A DNA stretch of 64,000 bases from Anaerolineaceae bacterium (GCA_002699125.1 PABI01000030.1:62001-126000); one strand, 5' to 3'. Shown: positions 17,558 to 26,239, numbered from the stretch's first letter. Made by a program: numbers and translations. The notes: generated from the letters alone by a model not told the origin.

Positions 17558-19801
17558 CTACTGCAAGCAGTCTTGGCCTTTGCAGGGAGTGTCGGACAGC
17601 GGATTGTAGAGGATACGCAAGATGTCGCCGGGAGTCAGGGTAGGCGTGGCTTCGTAAAGCACGTGCGTGGTTTGGGCCAGCTCATCCACAAAGGCAAGGC
17701 GGATGTGGTGGCTGCCCGGCGCAATTTGTATATCTTCGACAAACGGCCGTACACCCTCAACAAAGAAAACGGCCGGATCATAACTTTCTTCAGCCAAAAT
17801 TTCGCCATCTACCTCTAAGCGCAAGGTTAACGGCCGTTGCGGCAAGGCAAACGCGCCAGTGCGATTAAACAGCGTCGTCGGGTCTTCTACCATCACCTGC
17901 ACTACGGCATTGTTGGCGGCCAAGCGCGAGGTGAACGGGACGTCGGTCAAAAAGACCTGGGCCAGCAGCACCAGCACCATCAGTCCAAACAAAATGGCCA
18001 GGCTGCGCCGCGAGATGTTGGGGAACATGCGGCGGGCGGCTAAATAATCCGGCGCTTCTCCCGGGGCTTCCGCGGCCGGCGGCGGCGCTTTGAGCGCAGT
18101 AGCAAAATCGTCCGGGGCGACCCAGGCAGCGGTGATGGGGGCGTCGGAATAAGCGCGCTTCAGGCGCGGGACGCGCTGCCGCGTTAGCCGCTTTTCCGTC
18201 CACAGATTGCCTTCCCGATTGCGGCAGTCGTCGGGCGGGCAGCCAATCACCTGAATGTCGCTGGCACCGGCATCGAGTGCCCAAACCATCATATCGGGCG
18301 GCAGCGTGCCCACGCAAGGAACGGTGATGAGTTCGACGGCCGTTTCTCCCACCGCTACCAGGCCTTCTTGCTGCAAATACGGCCGTGCGCCGTGGGCCGC
18401 ATGCCGATCACAGGTAAACACCAGCTTGAGCGGCTGCTCGGGTGCCTTGGCTTTGGCCATTGTCAGGCGCATAGCGACGGCATCCCACAATAGCTCGGGC
18501 ATCGAATCTCCCAGCGAAACGGCTACGCCATCGCAAGAACCGACGCAAATGCCGCAAGAAACACACAGTTTGGGATCGGCAATAGCAATAAATTTGTGCG
18601 GCTTGTCGTCGTGCCGCTCCACCATCTCAATGGCCCCGTACGGGCAATCCAGGGCACATTTGGTGCAGCCGGTGCAGCGATCATTGATGATGTTGACCAC
18701 CGGCAAGCCTACCGTTTTGGCTCCGGCGACTTCAGCCACGGAACGATCGCGGGTGATCCAGGGAAGGGCCAGGGCAACGGCCGTTACCAACAGCAATCCA
18801 CCCCACAGCCAGGGAGCCATGCTGCCGCCTTCCGTGGGCAAATAAAAAAGAAACAGCGGATCCAGCGTGATGCTTTCTGGCAGGCGCAGGCTGCTGGCGG
18901 CAGGCAAATTGCGCAGGGGCCAAAAGATGGCGACGAGAAGGAGTACGGCCGTTGCCCCAATCACCAAATGCATTTCCGGCAGCCACTTGGCCCGGCTGAG
19001 GCGGCGAATATGCAGGTAGAAAAAGTAAGCCACCACGAGGAACAACACAACATGCACCATCAAGATGAGCAGCATGATGGGCCAGCTGTTGCCGCTAATT
19101 TCGGCGCGGATCAGCCACAGTGCAAAACCATCGGCCCAGGGCGTAAACTGCTGCAAAAAGCGGACAAAGCCATCGGTGATGAGCTGGGCACGCGTATCCC
19201 ACACCAGCCAGTAGCCCGTTACCCCGGCCAGCCAAATGAGGATGGTGAGGACGATGCCCGTCACCCAGGCCAGCCAGCGCTGCCCGCGAAACCGCTCCAT
19301 AAACAGGGTACGGTAAGCGTGCAGCAGCGTGGTTACCACCAACGCACCAGAGGCGTAACGGTGCACGGCGCGCAGCGTGCGGGCAATAAACTGCTCGTCC
19401 ATGCGCAGCACGGCCAGGTAGGATTCTTCAAAGCCGTATTTATAAAACAGAAAAATGTAGAAGCCGGTGAGGCCCACAACCAGCGTCAGGAAAACAGCAA
19501 TGGTGCCGGTGTGGTAGAAGGGGTTCAGTTGAGGGGTGCCGGTAAGCTTGTTAAACGGCCGTTCCAGCCACAAAGCCACGCGTTCCAGAAAGACCGCCCA
19601 GGCTGCCGGTTTTCGCTGCCAGGCTGCCAACCCGCTGACATCAGAAGTAGCGCTGTCGGCAACGGCCGTCCACGTCACATCATGTTCGTGATCGTCGTCG
19701 TGGTCATCTTCGCTGGTATCGGGGGGAACGGCCGTCTGGCAATCTTCCTCCAAAACAGCACCTGGCAGCAGTTCCGGCTCTTTTTTACTGAATCGTGGCA
19801 T
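17558..19801 (-). CDS. Cytochrome b / two-[4Fe-4S] ferredoxin / MvhD-type fusion protein
   Basis: 747 residues, four modules. A His/Asp-rich N-terminal tail (EDDHDDDHEHD) is followed by a cytochrome b6-like membrane domain with bis-heme His pairs, HRYASGALVVTTLLH and HVVLFLVVAYFFYLH, and an added set of helices. Then a two-cluster ferredoxin (CTGCTKCALDCP and CVSCGICVGSCD, about residues 375-430) and an MvhD-like hydrogenase delta domain (FTCDRHAAHGA, ITVPCVGTLPPDMMVWALDAGA, IGCPPDDCRNREGN, about 455-560). The end is a single helix and an extracytoplasmic domain. It would pass electrons between a soluble or flavin partner and the quinone/cytochrome chain. It is the last gene of the oxidase operon. 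The join of cytochrome b to MvhD in one chain is unusual. Confidence 0.75.
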   Translation of the reverse strand: MPRFSKKEPELLPGAVLEEDCQTAVPPDTSEDDHDDDHEHDVTWTAVADSATSDVSGLAAWQRKPAAWAVFLERVALWLERPFNKLTGTPQLNPFYHTGTIAVFLTLVVGLTGFYIFLFYKYGFEESYLAVLRMDEQFIARTLRAVHRYASGALVVTTLLHAYRTLFMERFRGQRWLAWVTGIVLTILIWLAGVTGYWLVWDTRAQLITDGFVRFLQQFTPWADGFALWLIRAEISGNSWPIMLLILMVHVVLFLVVAYFFYLHIRRLSRAKWLPEMHLVIGATAVLLLVAIFWPLRNLPAASSLRLPESITLDPLFLFYLPTEGGSMAPWLWGGLLLVTAVALALPWITRDRSVAEVAGAKTVGLPVVNIINDRCTGCTKCALDCPYGAIEMVERHDDKPHKFIAIADPKLCVSCGICVGSCDGVAVSLGDSMPELLWDAVAMRLTMAKAKAPEQPLKLVFTCDRHAAHGARPYLQQEGLVAVGETAVELITVPCVGTLPPDMMVWALDAGASDIQVIGCPPDDCRNREGNLWTEKRLTRQRVPRLKRAYSDAPITAAWVAPDDFATALKAPPPAAEAPGEAPDYLAARRMFPNISRRSLAILFGLMVLVLLAQVFLTDVPFTSRLAANNAVVQVMVEDPTTLFNRTGAFALPQRPLTLRLEVDGEILAEESYDPAVFFVEGVRPFVEDIQIAPGSHHIRLAFVDELAQTTHVLYEATPTLTPGDILRILYNPLSDTPCKGQDCLQ

Positions 19802-19847
19802 GGGCTTTGGGACAATGAGCGAGGCAGCTGCCTCTCCCCCTCTGAAA

Positions 19848-19881
19848 CAAAAAGGTGGTGGCTACTAGTGTAACCACCACC
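19848..19881 (-). terminator. Intrinsic terminator after the cytochrome c gene
   Basis: On the minus strand GGTGGTGG (19874-19881) pairs with CCACCACC (19854-19861) across a 12-base loop and is followed by TTTTTGTTT. It lies between cytochrome c and the fusion gene, so the fusion may get only read-through or have its own promoter. Confidence 0.7.
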
Positions 19882-19897
19882 CGGTTTAGCAGTTTGC

Positions 19898-20326
19898 TTA
19901 CTTCTGGGTTAACAAGAAGGCCACCAAATCATTAATTTGCGTGTTGGTCAGCTCCTCGCCGTAGTTTTGGTACATCACCCCTTCAGTGTAGCCTTCGGTG
20001 ATATGGGCATTGGGTTCTACAATGGATTGACGCAGGTAATCTTCCGGGCTCATGCCTTCTACGGCCGTTTCCGCCCGCGTACCAATGTCAGAATGTGATG
20101 GACCAACAATGACAACACCTGGCTCCAAAGAGTGGCAGGTAATACAGCCAGGAGCGCTTGCTGCCCCAATGATCGACTCATTAAACAGCCGTTCACCATT
20201 GGCTGCGTCGCCAACTGAGCTGGTCTCACCACCGCCTGCTTCCGGCTCATCACCACCGCCGCCACAGGCAGCCAGTCCAAAAGAAAATAGCAGCAACAAG
20301 GCAATCGTTAACGTTAATTTTCGCAT
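19898..20326 (-). CDS. Lipoprotein c-type cytochrome
   Basis: 142 residues. The start at 20326 is chosen because GGAGG lies eight bases upstream; an in-frame TTG at 20341 overlaps that site. Lipoprotein signal peptide MRKLTLTIALLLLFSFGLAAC with lipobox LAAC, so it is anchored outside the membrane. A Gly/Glu-rich linker follows, then a monoheme domain with SAPGCITCHSLEPG (CxxCH) and a distal Met in VEGMSPEDYLRQSIVEP or the later YTEGVMYQNYGEELT. It probably donates electrons to the adjacent ba3-type oxidase. Confidence 0.9.
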   Translation of the reverse strand: MRKLTLTIALLLLFSFGLAACGGGGDEPEAGGGETSSVGDAANGERLFNESIIGAASAPGCITCHSLEPGVVIVGPSHSDIGTRAETAVEGMSPEDYLRQSIVEPNAHITEGYTEGVMYQNYGEELTNTQINDLVAFLLTQK

Positions 20327-20410
20327 GTATGCGACCTCCAATTTGTTGTTAAGTTAAATGTAATAAAGGCAATCGGCTCATTTCCGCCAGATGCCCCTCT
20401 AATTCTAACA

Positions 20411-22057
20411 CTACCACAGCGTGTTAAAACCAGGAGATGTTAGATTTAGATTGGAAATAAGATTTACCAACAGTGGACCATAAGATACCAAAATGAGCAC
20501 CAATGTCGCCACCACCCAGGGTCGCCACGTATCCAGCCACGCCGGAGCCGGGCCTTCTTCCAGAGGTTCAGCCACTGGCATCTCAATTTCATCTGTTAAG
20601 GTCTTCTTGGAGAAAACAGTCCCCACCATGTTGGTATAGAACAGCAAACCGCTAATACCCAGAATGATACCGCCCAAAGCGGCTTCAATCAATAGCGGCT
20701 GCCAATCAGCAGAGGCATAGGGAGCCACACCCAGCATCGTGCGACGCGGCGAGCCAAAATTCAGCCCTAAAATGTGCAAACCGTTGGACATCAACAACAT
20801 GCCTATAAACCAGGTCCAGGCCTGCCACAGAGCTACTTTGCGGCTAAAGAGCGGCTTATTCGCCAATTTGGGCACAAGCCAATAAGCAATCCCAAAGAAA
20901 GTCAGGGTAACGCCAGAACCTACCGTCAGGTGAAAGTGGCCGGGAATCCACATGGTGTTGTGAATTACCAGGTTCAGGTTGTAAGACGCGTTGGTCAACC
21001 CCCCAATACCACCAAAGGCAAACAAGATCATTGCCAGGTTTTGGGCCGTAAAGGATGGATTATCCCAGGGCAAGGTGCGAATCCAGCCCAACAGCCCGGT
21101 GCCGCCGCGGGCCCGTCCGCCTATTTCCATAGAGGCAATCACGTTAAACGCCGTCAACATGCTAGGGATGAACAACGAGTAAGTCAGTACACCATGAACC
21201 ACCTTCCACCCCTGTGGTACGCTGGGGTCCAAATATTGATGATGCAGCCCCACGGGAATAGAAAGCAGCAGGAAAAGCCAGAACACCAGGCGGGCCAGCG
21301 GCTCGCTGAACAGCTTGCCCCCCACCTGTTTGGGAATCATACCGTACCAGGACACATAGGCCGGCAGCAGCCAGAAGTAAACAATGGGATGTCCGGTAAA
21401 CCAGAAAAAGGTTCGGGCTAACTGAGGGTCAATCGTATCAACCAGGCCCAACGACCAGGGAATGGTGAGCCAGAGCATTTCGGCAGCAATGCCGATGGTG
21501 GCAAATTGCCACATGGCCATGGTGATGAGTGACCCCAGGGCAATGAGCGGCGTCTGAACGCCGGGATTTTCTTTACGCCAGGCACGATAGGTCAGGAACA
21601 TTCCCCAGCCGCCGACCCAGGAACCAACGACCACCAGCGTCAACCCAATGTAAAAAAATGGTGATGCCTGGAGCGGTGGATAAAAAGTAAAGAGAACCGT
21701 AGCCAGATTCATTAAAATAGGCACGGCAGCCATGACCAAACCAACAATCATAATGATGAAGCTGGCAAGGTTAACTTTGGGATGGGTTAAATCACGCTTT
21801 AGGCTGTGGACCGTGGCAAATGTAAGAAAACCGACGATGAAGAAAGTAGTCCACACCAGGGCGTTGAGCACGCCGTGAATGGTAAGCCCTTGATAGTAGC
21901 TGTTTAGTCCAACGCCTTGCAATTCTGGATAAACATTGAGAGCAGGAATGCCCAGATGTTCTAGTTTTTGCAGAGGACCCATCGACCCGCCGATAAACAA
22001 GGCAACCATGCCTACGCCAAGGTACCAGGCTGTTAATTTCTTTGTGCTTGCATACAT
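20411..22057 (-). CDS. cbaA: Cytochrome c oxidase subunit I, B-family (ba3-type)
   Basis: 548 residues, start at 22057 after GGAGGTGATTTT. The heme-copper core is complete. GLTIHGVLNALVW gives a heme ligand, and WFTGHPIVYFWLLPAYVSWY gives the CuB His and the cross-linked Tyr. IPVGLHHQYLDP gives the two further CuB His, and VIHNTMWIPGHFHLTVGSG gives heme a3 and heme b/a ligands. The wording of these segments follows the Thermus ba3 enzyme rather than the A family. It reduces oxygen to water and pumps protons. It sits downstream of heme-O synthase and subunits II and IIa in one operon. Confidence 0.93.
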   Translation of the reverse strand: MYASTKKLTAWYLGVGMVALFIGGSMGPLQKLEHLGIPALNVYPELQGVGLNSYYQGLTIHGVLNALVWTTFFIVGFLTFATVHSLKRDLTHPKVNLASFIIMIVGLVMAAVPILMNLATVLFTFYPPLQASPFFYIGLTLVVVGSWVGGWGMFLTYRAWRKENPGVQTPLIALGSLITMAMWQFATIGIAAEMLWLTIPWSLGLVDTIDPQLARTFFWFTGHPIVYFWLLPAYVSWYGMIPKQVGGKLFSEPLARLVFWLFLLLSIPVGLHHQYLDPSVPQGWKVVHGVLTYSLFIPSMLTAFNVIASMEIGGRARGGTGLLGWIRTLPWDNPSFTAQNLAMILFAFGGIGGLTNASYNLNLVIHNTMWIPGHFHLTVGSGVTLTFFGIAYWLVPKLANKPLFSRKVALWQAWTWFIGMLLMSNGLHILGLNFGSPRRTMLGVAPYASADWQPLLIEAALGGIILGISGLLFYTNMVGTVFSKKTLTDEIEMPVAEPLEEGPAPAWLDTWRPWVVATLVLILVSYGPLLVNLISNLNLTSPGFNTLW

Positions 22058-22061
22058 AAAA

Positions 22062-22976
22062 TCACCTCCACACGCTGGCGAGCAAGATAACGACCAGCAC
22101 GAGTGCCAGATAAAGATTAGAGAAGTGGAATAGGGCAAATGCTGGCGCTTTTTCGGCTGGCGCCGTCAATAAATCAATGGTTCGGGCAATGAGTACGGCC
22201 GTTGCCAGGCCAATCGGCACCAAATAGAACCAATCAATGGCGGGCCAGAACCCCAAGGCCAGCCCGGCTGCTGCGGTGAGAACTGTGTGAACGGCCGTCC
22301 ACCGCGCCGCAACTGAGGGCGCCACCCGAGCCGGCAGCATCGGATAATCAGCTTTGATGTAATCGGCGCGGTAAGCCAGGGCCAACGCCCAAAAGTGAAC
22401 CGGCGTCCAGACAAAAACCAGGGCCGCCAAAACCCAGACGCCCAAGGCCGACCAGGCCCCCACCGCTGCACCACCGCTAATGACAGCACAACTCCCCGCT
22501 GCGCCCCCAATGACGATGTTGAGCGTGGTGCGCGGCTTCAGCCAGACGGTGTACACGCCCACGTAAATGACAGCGCCACAAAATACCCAAAAAGCCAATG
22601 CTAAATTGAATGCGGCGGCCAACACGGTTGATCCCAAAACCATGCTAACCCCCACCAGCAACACCAGGTGTGGATTGGCAATCTGGCCAGATGCCAGCGG
22701 GCGAGCCGCCGTGCGGTTCATTTTAGAATCGCGATCCCGTTCCAGATATTGGTTAATGCCGGAAGCACCGGCGGCCGACAGCGTGCCGGTAATGGCCAAC
22801 AGCACCCAGGACCAAATGGACCCTCGCCCGGTCACCATCGTTCCCAAACCGGCGCCGCCAAACGCCGCCAGCAGCAGCAAAGAAACAATGCGCAGTTTAA
22901 AAAGGACAACGGCCGTTCGCCACAGCGAAAAAGCGGGTCGTCTTACCGGTTGGACAATCTCATTAACCGCATCCAT
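22062..22976 (-). CDS. ctaB: Protoheme IX farnesyltransferase (heme O synthase)
   Basis: 304 residues from the ATG at 22976, chosen over an upstream frame because GTGGAG lies in the end of the subunit II gene just ahead. UbiA-family membrane prenyltransferase: first Asp-rich motif in NQYLERDRDSKMNRTAARPLASGQI (about residues 75-100), eight or so hydrophobic helices, and a second region around YRADYIKADYPMLP. Adds a farnesyl group to heme b to make heme O for the oxidase. Two bases separate it from subunit II. Confidence 0.92.
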   Translation of the reverse strand: MDAVNEIVQPVRRPAFSLWRTAVVLFKLRIVSLLLLAAFGGAGLGTMVTGRGSIWSWVLLAITGTLSAAGASGINQYLERDRDSKMNRTAARPLASGQIANPHLVLLVGVSMVLGSTVLAAAFNLALAFWVFCGAVIYVGVYTVWLKPRTTLNIVIGGAAGSCAVISGGAAVGAWSALGVWVLAALVFVWTPVHFWALALAYRADYIKADYPMLPARVAPSVAARWTAVHTVLTAAAGLALGFWPAIDWFYLVPIGLATAVLIARTIDLLTAPAEKAPAFALFHFSNLYLALVLVVILLASVWR

Positions 22977-22978
22977 AG

Positions 22979-23467
22979 CTATGGCTCCACAATGAGCTGA
23001 CCATACATGGTATGGTGCCCCACACCACAATATTCATGGCAGACAAAGTTGTATTCGCCTGGCTCATCAAATGTGGCCGTCAGCCTGGACACTTCGCCCG
23101 GAAGCACCATCATGTTGACATTGGTATCATCGAGCCGAAAACCGTGCTGAACATCTTTACTGGTTAAATAAAAAGTAACCGTTGAACCAACCGGCACCCG
23201 AATCTGGTTTGGCTGGAAGCTCCAGGCTTGCGCCAGGATGTACACTTCGTATTTATTGGACGCCAGTTCGCGCACGCGCTCATCAACCGGATCACCCCAG
23301 GGAGATTGCCCGGGCGTTGCCACTACCCGCGGATCAATCCGTTCAACTGGGGCCGGAACCTGAAAACCAAAGGCAAAACTGCTCACCAAAACGGCCGTGC
23401 CAAATATCAGCAGCAAAATGGTGGTGCCAATAATGAAGTTGCGTTCACGAGCATCTACATGCATCAT
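22979..23467 (-). CDS. cbaB: Cytochrome c oxidase subunit II (CuA subunit, ba3-type)
   Basis: 162 residues from the ATG at 23467, which overlaps the stop of the preceding small subunit (ATGA) and has GGGGTGA upstream. A single N-terminal helix (about residues 12-35) is followed by a cupredoxin domain with the binuclear CuA site: KDVQHGFRLDD supplies one His, and FVCHEYCGVGHHTMYGQLIV supplies two Cys, His and Met. One-helix topology is that of ba3-type enzymes. It receives electrons from cytochrome c. Confidence 0.93.
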   Translation of the reverse strand: MMHVDARERNFIIGTTILLLIFGTAVLVSSFAFGFQVPAPVERIDPRVVATPGQSPWGDPVDERVRELASNKYEVYILAQAWSFQPNQIRVPVGSTVTFYLTSKDVQHGFRLDDTNVNMMVLPGEVSRLTATFDEPGEYNFVCHEYCGVGHHTMYGQLIVEP

Positions 23468-23592
23468 ACGGTCACCCCACGCGCCAACATTGTCAGATAA
23501 GCACTCCCCCACAGCGCAATGATGAGCAGGATGTACAAAATGACCAGGGCAACAGTTCCTTGGGGCGTTTTGTATTTCTTATCCTTTTCCAT
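23464..23592 (-). CDS. cbaD: Small oxidase subunit (IIa-like, single helix)
   Basis: 42 residues from an ATG at 23592 with GGAGG seven bases upstream. A short basic start (MEKDKKYKTPQGT) leads into one helix ending LTMLARGVTV. Size, position directly in front of subunit II and the ending resemble subunit IIa of the Thermus ba3 oxidase. It helps hold subunits I and II together in that family. Assignment rests on position and size as much as sequence. Confidence 0.65.
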   Translation of the reverse strand: MEKDKKYKTPQGTVALVILYILLIIALWGSAYLTMLARGVTV

Positions 23593-23701
23593 ACCAAAAC
23601 CTCCTTCAAATTTTGCTGAGCAACTTGGCTTGCCCATACGTTTTTTGTAATCGGCAAAAACTTTTGCAGAAAAACCCAACGAAATTGGGCCGATTACTTG
23701 A

Positions 23702-23753
23702 GTAAAAGCGAGCGTATCAGGCTTTTTTAATTCAAAGGCTTCCTCGCTTTTAC
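23702..23753. promoter_or_regulatory. Inverted repeat between SCO gene and oxidase subunit genes
   Basis: GTAAAAGCGAG (23702-23712) and CTCGCTTTTAC (23743-23753) are perfect 11-base arms around a 30-base AT-rich loop. It directly follows the SCO gene stop on the minus strand and precedes subunit IIa, so it may reduce read-through or protect a processed end within the operon. Confidence 0.45.
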
Positions 23754-23754
23754 A

Positions 23755-24417
23755 CTATTCGCGGACCAAATATTTAAGATCGGCCGCTATTTCTGCCCCC
23801 GTAATGCCAAACGGGTAAACAAGACGCAGCTTGCCTTCCTTATCCAAAACCGCGACAGTCGCCGTGTGATCTACTAAATAGCCAGAGGCGGCACTGCCTT
23901 CATGCCGTTCAAAAAAGATGCCCATTGGTGCCGTGACGGCAATTAGTTCATCGGGCGTGCCGGTTAAGCCAATAAATGATTCATCAAAATGGGCCAGATA
24001 TTCTTCCAGTACTTCAGGGGTATCTCGTTCCGGATCAACCGTGATCATCAAAACCTGTACGTCTTCACGCCGGTCGCCCAGGATGTCCATCGCGTCGCGC
24101 AGTTCCACCATCGTCGCCGGGCACACGTCTGGGCAGAAGGTGTAGCCAAAGTAGAGCATCACTACTTTGCCGCGAAAATCGACCAGGCTAATGGCCTGCT
24201 CGTCAGGGCCGGTGAGCGTAAAGTTGGTGACTGGCTGGGTGGATTGAATCTCCATGCCGTGCCATTCTGTGGGACCGAGGAACGGCCGTATCAACAAAAA
24301 GAGCGCGCCTAACCCAACACCAATCCCCAATCCCAGCAGCGCCAGCCGGAACAATCGGCTTTTCCAAAAAGGTTCGGCCTGTTCATGCTCGTTTGGCACG
24401 TCCGTAAAATGACTCAT
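23755..24417 (-). CDS. SCO1/SenC copper-delivery protein
   Basis: 220 residues with one N-terminal membrane helix (about 24-46). Thioredoxin-like domain with the copper motif GYTFCPDVCPATMVELRD (CxxxC) and the conserved His in SGYLVDHTATVAVLD. It loads or reduces the CuA centre of subunit II outside the membrane. It lies between a second SCO gene and the oxidase subunits. All three metal ligands are present, so it is probably the functional copper chaperone of the pair. Confidence 0.9.
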   Translation of the reverse strand: MSHFTDVPNEHEQAEPFWKSRLFRLALLGLGIGVGLGALFLLIRPFLGPTEWHGMEIQSTQPVTNFTLTGPDEQAISLVDFRGKVVMLYFGYTFCPDVCPATMVELRDAMDILGDRREDVQVLMITVDPERDTPEVLEEYLAHFDESFIGLTGTPDELIAVTAPMGIFFERHEGSAASGYLVDHTATVAVLDKEGKLRLVYPFGITGAEIAADLKYLVRE

Positions 24418-24426
24418 TTTGTTACC

Positions 24427-25134
24427 TCAACGTGGATAGCAAGAAAAAAGATGGGCGGCTTCGTAGGCAAAGCGGTAAAGGCCTTCGCTGTGGTCAACTT
24501 CTGCCGACAGCAGGCCCATATCCCGCAAAATAATGTCGATGTCTGGCGAATCGGTCAGATATTCAGCCCGAATGACGCCACTGCCATCTACCAGAAAAAA
24601 TGCGGGGTCCAGCTTGAAACGGCCGTCTTCCTGCGCCTTGTAATACACACTAAACCCGCCACCAATCACCGACTTCAGCTGCGGCGCGCCACCCGTCACC
24701 AGATGCCACACGGTCGGGTCTGCCCCCATCTCGTCAGCAAACGACAACAGCCGCTCCGGGCTGTCATTGTCAGGATCGATAGAAAAAGTCACCAATTGCA
24801 GCGGCACAGACGATTGCACTTCCGACAGCCGTTTTTGCACTTCGGCCATTACCGGGCTGGTTTGGGGGCAAGGATCCGCGCAACCGGTGTACGTGAAGCT
24901 GTAAAGCGTAATTTGGCCACGCAATTCTTCACTGCTAAATCGTTCACCCGTCTGATCCGTTAAATAAAAGCCAGGGGCCAGCGTAATGCGCGGCAGTACC
25001 AATATAGGGCGCGCGGTGGAAAACCAGATAACACCGGCAGCAATTAAGCCAAACAGCCCAAAAAACAGTCGCCAAATCAGCATGCCAGAAGATTTTGGCG
25101 CGTGGCTGGGTTTGGTCGCTGCGGCCGACATCAT
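24427..25134 (-). CDS. Second SCO-like protein, His ligand replaced
   Basis: 235 residues, one N-terminal helix (about 19-40) and a SCO-like thioredoxin fold: SFTYTGCADPCPQTSPVMAEVQ keeps the CxxxC pair. At the position where SCO proteins carry the third copper ligand (DHTA in the neighbour), this protein reads FKLDPAFFLVDGSG, with Pro in place of His. It may act as a thiol reductase for CuA rather than a copper donor; that is inference. The start overlaps the Rrf2 stop (ATGA), and the neighbouring SCO gene follows ten bases later. Confidence 0.8.
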   Translation of the reverse strand: MMSAAATKPSHAPKSSGMLIWRLFFGLFGLIAAGVIWFSTARPILVLPRITLAPGFYLTDQTGERFSSEELRGQITLYSFTYTGCADPCPQTSPVMAEVQKRLSEVQSSVPLQLVTFSIDPDNDSPERLLSFADEMGADPTVWHLVTGGAPQLKSVIGGGFSVYYKAQEDGRFKLDPAFFLVDGSGVIRAEYLTDSPDIDIILRDMGLLSAEVDHSEGLYRFAYEAAHLFSCYPR

Positions 25135-25643
25135 GACGAAGGCTCCTGTTCAGAACTGTTTTTGCCGGGCTTTTCGGCCGCGTATAAATACGGAAAATCG
25201 ACGAGTGCTCCGCCACGCGGTTGTTTTTGCAACCTTTTGGCTTCGCTGGTCAGGGCGTCTAGAGTGGTGTTTTCCAATTCGGCCACCAACATCATTTGCA
25301 AACGGCCCCAAACCTCGTGGCCAGGGCAAAAGCGATCACGATTGCACTCTTGCGGGCGAATCAAACAAATGTTCAGGCAAACGGGGCCTTCGATTGCTTC
25401 AACGATGTGCAGCAAATTGATCTCGGCAACATCACGCTGCAAAGCGAGGCCGCCACTTGGACCAGTTTGGGTATGGATGAGATTGGCGCGCACGAGGTCG
25501 GCCGTAATTTTGTGCAAGAAAGCTTTGGGAACGGCCGTACGGGCCGAAACCCGGCGGGCCGAAAGGAATGCACCAGGGGATTGCATTCCCAGTTCAATCA
25601 TAATTCTTACTGCGTAATCAACACGTCGGCTAATCTGAAACAT
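25131..25643 (-). CDS. Rrf2-family iron-sulfur regulator
   Basis: 170 residues from the ATG at 25643, which begins the family's typical start MFQISRRVDYAVRIMIELGMQ. Winged helix with TAVPKAFLHKITADLVRANLI as recognition part and TGPSGGLALQRD as wing. A cluster-binding stretch carries four cysteines (GPVCLNICLIRPQECNRDRFCP), spaced C-x3-C-x6-C-x5-C, close to the NsrR/IscR pattern. It heads the oxidase operon and probably senses nitric oxide, oxygen or iron-sulfur status. A GTGACA palindrome cluster lies upstream of its start. Confidence 0.87.
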   Translation of the reverse strand: MFQISRRVDYAVRIMIELGMQSPGAFLSARRVSARTAVPKAFLHKITADLVRANLIHTQTGPSGGLALQRDVAEINLLHIVEAIEGPVCLNICLIRPQECNRDRFCPGHEVWGRLQMMLVAELENTTLDALTSEAKRLQKQPRGGALVDFPYLYAAEKPGKNSSEQEPSS

Positions 25644-25712
25644 GGATATTGTTGACCTATATACTCCACATTCTGTTTGCCTGAATTTACCCGACATGCC
25701 AAGCAGGCCATA

Positions 25713-25742
25713 GTGACATTTGTCACAAGGTTTTTGTGACAA
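25713..25742 (-). promoter_or_regulatory. Operator-like GTGACA palindrome cluster ahead of the oxidase operon
   Basis: Two overlapping inverted repeats share half-sites: GTGACA-TT-TGTCAC (25713-25726) and TTGTCACAA (25720-25728) with TTGTGACAA (25734-25742), perfect 9-base arms. They lie 70-100 bases before the Rrf2 start. They are candidate sites for the Rrf2 protein or for a CRP/FNR-type activator, whose half-site is similar. Confidence 0.6.
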
Positions 25743-25775
25743 TCGGCATTCACAGATGTTCCTATGCCGCTAAAT

Positions 25776-25804
25776 AAAAACCTCCATATCAAAAGATATG
25801 GAGG
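25776..25804 (-). terminator. Intrinsic terminator of the dodecin gene
   Basis: CCTCCATATC (25781-25790) pairs perfectly with GATATGGAGG (25795-25804) over a four-base loop. On the minus strand it is followed by TTTTTATTT, 70 bases after the dodecin stop. Confidence 0.85.
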
Positions 25805-25875
25805 CCAATTTCAGTTATGTATGTCTGGTTTGTATACCAGACCGCAGCTAATCAGATCAGTTGTTGTCCATCAGA

Positions 25876-26088
25876 TCAGCCGTCAAATTTGAACGATACT
25901 TTGACTTTGGCTCGATAATTAATAATCTGGCCATTTTCTATTTGCATGTCCAGCTCAACAACTTCGGCAATGCGCAAATCCCGTAATGTTTGGGCCGCTC
26001 TTTCGACGGCCGTTGCTGCTGCCTTTTCCCATGATTCTGTGCTGGTACCCACAAGTTCCACAACCTTATAGACACTTTCGGACATCAT
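25876..26088 (-). CDS. Dodecin (flavin-storage protein)
   Basis: 70 residues, the full dodecin length. SESVYKVVELVGTSTESWEKAAATAVERAAQTLRDLR is the family start (strand, long helix), followed by EVVELDMQIENGQIINYRAKVKVSFKFDG, which forms the three-strand sheet. Dodecins assemble into hollow dodecamers that bind riboflavin/FMN or CoA and buffer free flavin. GGAGG precedes two adjacent ATG codons, either of which may start. It has its own terminator. It is the last core-type gene before the tRNA attachment site. Confidence 0.92.
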   Translation of the reverse strand: MMSESVYKVVELVGTSTESWEKAAATAVERAAQTLRDLRIAEVVELDMQIENGQIINYRAKVKVSFKFDG

Positions 26089-26239
26089 TTACCTCCAAGT
26101 GTGGAGCGAGAAGCGGTAAACGGCCGTTCTCCATCTCCACGCATATCAGACCTGTACGGACTGAATTTCTCCTTGAACTGTACCATACACCAAAATCAAT
26201 GCTTTCCGCAATCCTTACAAACGCACACCCAAGCCCAAA

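Noticed and set aside
18596..19873. Plus-strand frame of 425 codons opposite the cytochrome b fusion
   Set aside because: Composition (Gln, His, Arg rich) is typical of an antisense shadow; the minus-strand frame carries heme and iron-sulfur motifs.
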